Source: an uncultured Prevotella sp.
GTDB lineage: Bacteria > Bacteroidota > Bacteroidia > Bacteroidales > Bacteroidaceae
Assembly (NCBI GenBank): GCA_900318855.1
Contig: ONMG01000161.1
Location: 1 to 16,591 of the forward strand
Reading direction: 5' to 3'
Length of the DNA stretch: 16,591 nt
Both the position numbers and the translations under genes were made by a program. The notes under the pieces were generated by a model. It was given only the letters and a program-made list of their open reading frames with translations, was not told the origin of the DNA and ran no database searches. Below, piece after piece: positions 14,401 to 16,591 of this stretch. Position 1 is the stretch's first letter. Each line of letters opens with the position of its first letter.

Positions 14401-14448
14401 GGACGATGGAGATTGCGGGGTTCGTTTCTTGTGCTCCGACGGGCAGAT

Positions 14449-14512
14449 TGTAATTTAAAAAGCAGGTGACTTCAGAGGTGTGGGCCTGACCACACACTAC
14501 TTGAAGTCACCT
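14449..14512 (-). terminator. Terminator of efp, two-tier hairpin
   Basis: AGGTGACTTCA (14464-14474) pairs perfectly with TGAAGTCACCT (14502-14512). Inside it GTGTGG (14478-14483) pairs with CCACAC (14490-14495). On the minus strand the stem is followed by GCTTTTTAAATT, a U-run. It lies 14 bases after the efp stop. Confidence 0.85.
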
Positions 14513-14526
14513 TAAAGAGTTGGCAA

Positions 14527-15093
14527 TTAGTTGTTGGCACGGCTGAGGTAGCTGCCATCGCGTGTGTCGATGGTTACCACATCGCCTTCGTTGATGAACA
14601 AGGGCACGCGCACCTCTGCACCAGTCTCCAGTGTGGCAGGCTTAAGGGTGTTGGTAGCGGTGTTGCCCTTGATGCCCGGCTCGCTGTGTGTCACCTTGAG
14701 ATTGGTCTTCACGGGCATTTCGGCTGAGAGGATAGTGCCGTCAGAGGTGTCGGTCACCACGTCCACCACGTCGCCTTCCTTCATAAACTCCACGCCGGTA
14801 ATCATGTCCTTGGCGATAGGAATCTGCTCAAAAGTCTCCTGGTTCATGAAGATGAAGCCAGTACCGTCCTCATAGAGATACTGGTAGGGGCGATGCTCCA
14901 CGCGCACGTCGTCAAGCTTGAAGCCAATCTGGAAGGTGCGTTCCAGCACGCGGCCGTCGGCCACGTTCTTCAGCTTCGTATTCATGACTGTGTTACCCTT
15001 ACCGGGCTTGCGGTGCTGAAAGTCGATGCACTTCCAAATGCCTCCGTCCATACGGATGCATGTTCCGATTTTGATTTCCTGAGAGTTAATCAT
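14527..15093 (-). CDS. efp: EF-P, elongation factor P
   Basis: EF-P rescues ribosomes stalled at proline runs. The 188-residue protein has the standard three-domain layout. Domain I has the tip loop KPGKGNT (29-35) with K32 at the usual modified position. Domain II is at about 65-125. The C-terminal OB domain contains GIKGNTATNTLKPATLETGA (140-159). A lysine at the tip fits lysylation-type or other lysine modification rather than arginine rhamnosylation; no modification enzyme (epmA/epmB) is in the window. The gene is divergent from rpmH, which is common in Bacteroidetes. Its leader carries a -7 box at 15169-15176 and an A/T-rich tandem repeat just before the ATG. Confidence 0.97.
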   Translation of the reverse strand: MINSQEIKIGTCIRMDGGIWKCIDFQHRKPGKGNTVMNTKLKNVADGRVLERTFQIGFKLDDVRVEHRPYQYLYEDGTGFIFMNQETFEQIPIAKDMITGVEFMKEGDVVDVVTDTSDGTILSAEMPVKTNLKVTHSEPGIKGNTATNTLKPATLETGAEVRVPLFINEGDVVTIDTRDGSYLSRANN

Positions 15094-15103
15094 TGCTGTT
15101 ATT

Positions 15104-15129
15104 ATCTTTATACTTTATATCTTTATACT
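15104..15129 (-). repeat. Tandem 11-bp A/T repeat in the efp leader
   Basis: The plus strand reads ATCTTTATACT at 15104-15114 and again at 15119-15129, so the efp mRNA carries AGTATAAAGAT twice with a 15-base period shortly before the start codon (15093). No Shine-Dalgarno sequence is present. An unstructured A-rich leader may aid initiation; that role is inference. Confidence 0.6.
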
Positions 15130-15168
15130 ATAACCTTAGACTCTGTCGGATGTTTCGATAAAGCACTG

Positions 15169-15176
15169 CAAAGGTA
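15169..15176 (-). promoter_or_regulatory. Promoter -7 box of efp
   Basis: On the minus strand it reads TACCTTTG followed by CAGTGC, the same -7 octamer as both tRNA promoters. No clear TTTG is seen at the -33 position. The leader to the ATG at 15093 is about 70 nt. Confidence 0.6.
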
Positions 15177-15227
15177 CTTCATTTCCCGAAAAAAACCTAA
15201 ATATTTGAGCTAAAAATGACTTAAGTC

Positions 15228-15258
15228 TTTGCTATTTTGGAAATAATGCTTAACTTTG
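15228..15258 (+). promoter_or_regulatory. Promoter of rpmH
   Basis: TTTG at 15228-15231, 19 bases, then TAACTTTG at 15251-15258, a consensus match. CACGCC follows, resembling the CACTCGC initiation stretch of the tRNA and folP promoters. The leader is about 40 nt and A-rich before the ATG. Confidence 0.78.
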
Positions 15259-15303
15259 CACGCCTAATAGGGGATAAGTAACAATAATAACACATATAGA
15301 AAG

Positions 15304-15459
15304 ATGAAAAGAACATTTCAGCCTCACAACCGCAGGAGAGTGAACAAGCACGGTTTCCGTGAGAGAATGGCAACAAAGAATGGCCGCCGCGTGCTGGCTT
15401 CGCGCCGCGCTCATGGCCGCAAAAAGCTTACTGTTTCCGACGAGAATCACGGTAAGTAG
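15304..15459 (+). CDS. rpmH: Ribosomal protein L34
   Basis: This small gene encodes 51 residues: MKRTFQPHNRRRVNKHGF at the start, RERMATKNGRRVLASRR in the middle, and a short C-terminal tail SDENHGK. L34 is a very basic protein of the large ribosomal subunit, bound deep in 23S rRNA. The MKRT(F/Y)QP start and FRxRMxTxxGRxVLxxRR core are family signatures. In most bacteria rpmH precedes rnpA near the replication origin. Here it stands alone with its own promoter and a terminator immediately after, opposite efp. The tail is a few residues longer than the typical 44-47, which is common in Bacteroidetes. Confidence 0.97.
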   Translation: MKRTFQPHNRRRVNKHGFRERMATKNGRRVLASRRAHGRKKLTVSDENHGK

Positions 15460-15500
15460 TATCTCTTTCGTTGTGGTATACCGTATTCCGCAACCAAGAG

Positions 15501-15545
15501 AAAACAGCAGGAGAGGTTTCGACTTCTTCTGCTGTTTTTCTTTGG
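15501..15545 (+). terminator. Terminator of rpmH
   Basis: A long stem, AAAACAGCAGGAGAGG (15501-15516) with 15523-15538, forms 16 pairs (two G-U) around TTTCGA. It ends in TTTTTC and more T-rich sequence. It starts 41 bases after the rpmH stop. Confidence 0.85.
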
Positions 15546-15547
15546 TG

Positions 15548-15723
15548 GGTATGAGAGCTCTCTTTCATTAGCTCGGCTTATATTCTTTCGATTGCCTCTT
15601 GTTTGTCTTTCATTCTGTGGGGGCTGCCCCAATGGTCAACTACATGCTTTGTGTGGGCTTAAGCTGAATGAGGAATTGCAATGATTTTGGGTCTACGATA
15701 CTACTTGTTTCACAAAAAAGCCT
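15548..15723. other. Intergenic stretch without visible gene
   Basis: Between the rpmH terminator and the promoter of the next gene I find only a small hairpin, TGGGG-GCTG-CCCCA (15619-15632 region), with no T-run. No open frame with a convincing start or family resemblance is present on either strand. Confidence 0.5.
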
Positions 15724-15731
15724 TATTTTTG
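15724..15731 (+). promoter_or_regulatory. Probable promoter -7 box of the terminal sensor gene
   Basis: TATTTTTG fits TAnnTTTG and is followed by CAGTG. A TTG at 15705-15707 is 16 bases upstream, shorter than usual, so the -33 match is poor. Confidence 0.45.
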
Positions 15732-15750
15732 CAGTGTGACCAAATACGAT

Positions 15751-16591
15751 ATGCTTATGCCCGATTTCAAAACAGCAGGTAGAGCCCCCATGTGGCCTCA
15801 AGGATATGTCGGTACCCCTGACCAAATCATCTCTCTACACGTAAGAAAGCTGTTAAGGACTATTGCGTCAGCCAATCTGCTCCTTGTGCTGTTACTCATG
15901 ATGGTGACTTTATGTCTAGCCGGCTGTTCTTCTCCTTCCTCTTATAAATATAAGATAGGTGTGTCGCAATGTGTCGGTGGGCGGTGGCGTGACAAGGTGA
16001 ACAATGAAATGCTCTCTGCCCAGCATCTCTACGACACCGATGTGAAGGTATGCATTACTAACGCTGATAACAACACCGAGCGGCAGCGGCAGCAGATCGA
16101 CAGTCTCATTGATGCCGGCGTCGACTTGCTGGTCATCTCGCCCAACGAATATGGCCCGCTCTCGCCCTGTCTGGGAAGAGCAAAGAAACGCGGTATACCT
16201 GTGATACTCTTTGAGCGCAAGACCTCTTCCAACGACTACACGGCCTATATCGGAGGCGACAATGTGGAGGCCGGACGAGCCATCGGCACCTATGCCGCAC
16301 ATTTGTGCCGCGACAGCATCCATGTAGGTCGCCGCCCCGTGGTGCTGGAAATCACCGGACAGCTGGTGATGTCGCCCGACCGCGAGCGATATCTGGGCTT
16401 CTCCGCTGTGATGAAACAACACCCTGAGATTGACTTCTACCATATCAAGACCAACTGGTCACTGGAGGATTCCTATGCGGCCACCAGGCAATGGCTGCAA
16501 TCAGGCAAGCCCCTAGATGTGGTGTTCTGCCAAAGCGACCTGGCATCATTCGGTGCTTATAAGGCAGCCCGTGAGCTTGGAATGGAGAAAA
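15751..16591 (+). CDS. Periplasmic sugar-binding sensor domain with lipoprotein signal (3' end cut off)
   Basis: The frame stays open to the window edge (280 codons from this start). A hydrophobic stretch LLLVLLLMMVTLCLAGC ends in the lipobox LAGC (cysteine codon at 15925), so the mature part should begin with CSS as a lipoprotein. A Peripla_BP_4 (LacI/ribose-binding-like) domain follows: YKIGVSQCVGGRWRDKVNNE, DAGVDLLVISPNE, RGIPVILFERK, TAYIGGDNVEAGRAIGTYAA and DVVFCQSDLASFGAYKAARE. The GVSQC...W.. opening and SPNE are the form found at the N-terminus of Bacteroides/Prevotella hybrid two-component sensors that detect oligosaccharides, so a histidine kinase, receiver and AraC-type part may lie beyond the edge. 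A stand-alone binding lipoprotein is the alternative. The start is uncertain: ATG 15751, 15757 and 15790 all leave an unusually long N-region before the signal. Confidence 0.78.
   Translation, partial: MLMPDFKTAGRAPMWPQGYVGTPDQIISLHVRKLLRTIASANLLLVLLLMMVTLCLAGCSSPSSYKYKIGVSQCVGGRWRDKVNNEMLSAQHLYDTDVKVCITNADNNTERQRQQIDSLIDAGVDLLVISPNEYGPLSPCLGRAKKRGIPVILFERKTSSNDYTAYIGGDNVEAGRAIGTYAAHLCRDSIHVGRRPVVLEITGQLVMSPDRERYLGFSAVMKQHPEIDFYHIKTNWSLEDSYAATRQWLQSGKPLDVVFCQSDLASFGAYKAARELGMEK

Noticed and set aside
1..16591. Mobile element, prophage or genomic island
   Set aside because: No transposase, integrase, target-site duplication or terminal inverted repeats are seen. Although two tRNA genes are present, the sequence beside them is core-type genes and intact terminators with no duplicated tRNA ends.

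Overview
The window looks like a piece of a Bacteroidetes chromosome, most likely Prevotellaceae (Prevotella in the broad sense). Three observations support this. Promoters follow the Bacteroidetes pattern TTTG, about 19-21 bases, then TAnnTTTG. Start codons mostly lack a Shine-Dalgarno sequence and follow A/T-rich leaders. The gene pairs folP-cdaA and efp/rpmH, and a periplasmic-binding-protein sensor of the hybrid two-component type, are Bacteroidetes arrangements. The genus is an inference from protein style and could not be tested here. Most of the window is ordinary core-genome content, with no sign of a phage, insertion sequence or CRISPR array.

Layout. 1-1212 (+) is the 3' part of a sodium-dependent (NSS/SNF) transporter. 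1285-1665 holds two divergent tRNA genes, tRNA-Pro(CGG) on the minus strand and tRNA-Phe(GAA) on the plus strand; their promoters form a 15-bp inverted repeat and each tRNA has its own terminator. 1673-4803 (-) is a row of murF, an SGNH/GDSL hydrolase and a membrane-anchored helix-hairpin-helix protein, probably read from one promoter at about 4860. 4804-5249 is a non-coding, palindrome- and repeat-rich gap. 5250-6885 (+) is folP-cdaA (folate synthesis and c-di-AMP synthesis). 7027-9329 (+) is pta-ackA, the acetate/ATP pathway. 9415-10455 (+) is a PfkB-type sugar kinase, probably KDG kinase. It converges on 10580-12469 (-), a run of a MIP18-family Fe-S assembly protein, an LpxH-like lipid A hydrolase and a second SGNH hydrolase. 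12594-14400 (-) is a glycosyltransferase 2 gene followed by a RadC-like gene. 14527-15093 (-) is efp, divergent from rpmH (15304-15459, +). 15751 to the end (+) is the start of a lipoprotein-like sugar-sensor gene.

Functional themes. murF and lpxH serve envelope building. cdaA makes c-di-AMP, which in other bacteria is tied to turgor and the cell wall. pta-ackA provides fermentative ATP. The sugar kinase, the second SGNH hydrolase and the terminal sensor hint at glycan use, and a polysaccharide-utilisation locus may begin to the right of the window.

No clearly novel system is evident. The spots most worth a second look are the repeat/palindrome region between murF and folP, the divergent tRNA promoter palindrome, the substituted motif in FolP, and the SGNH/helix-hairpin-helix pair behind murF.
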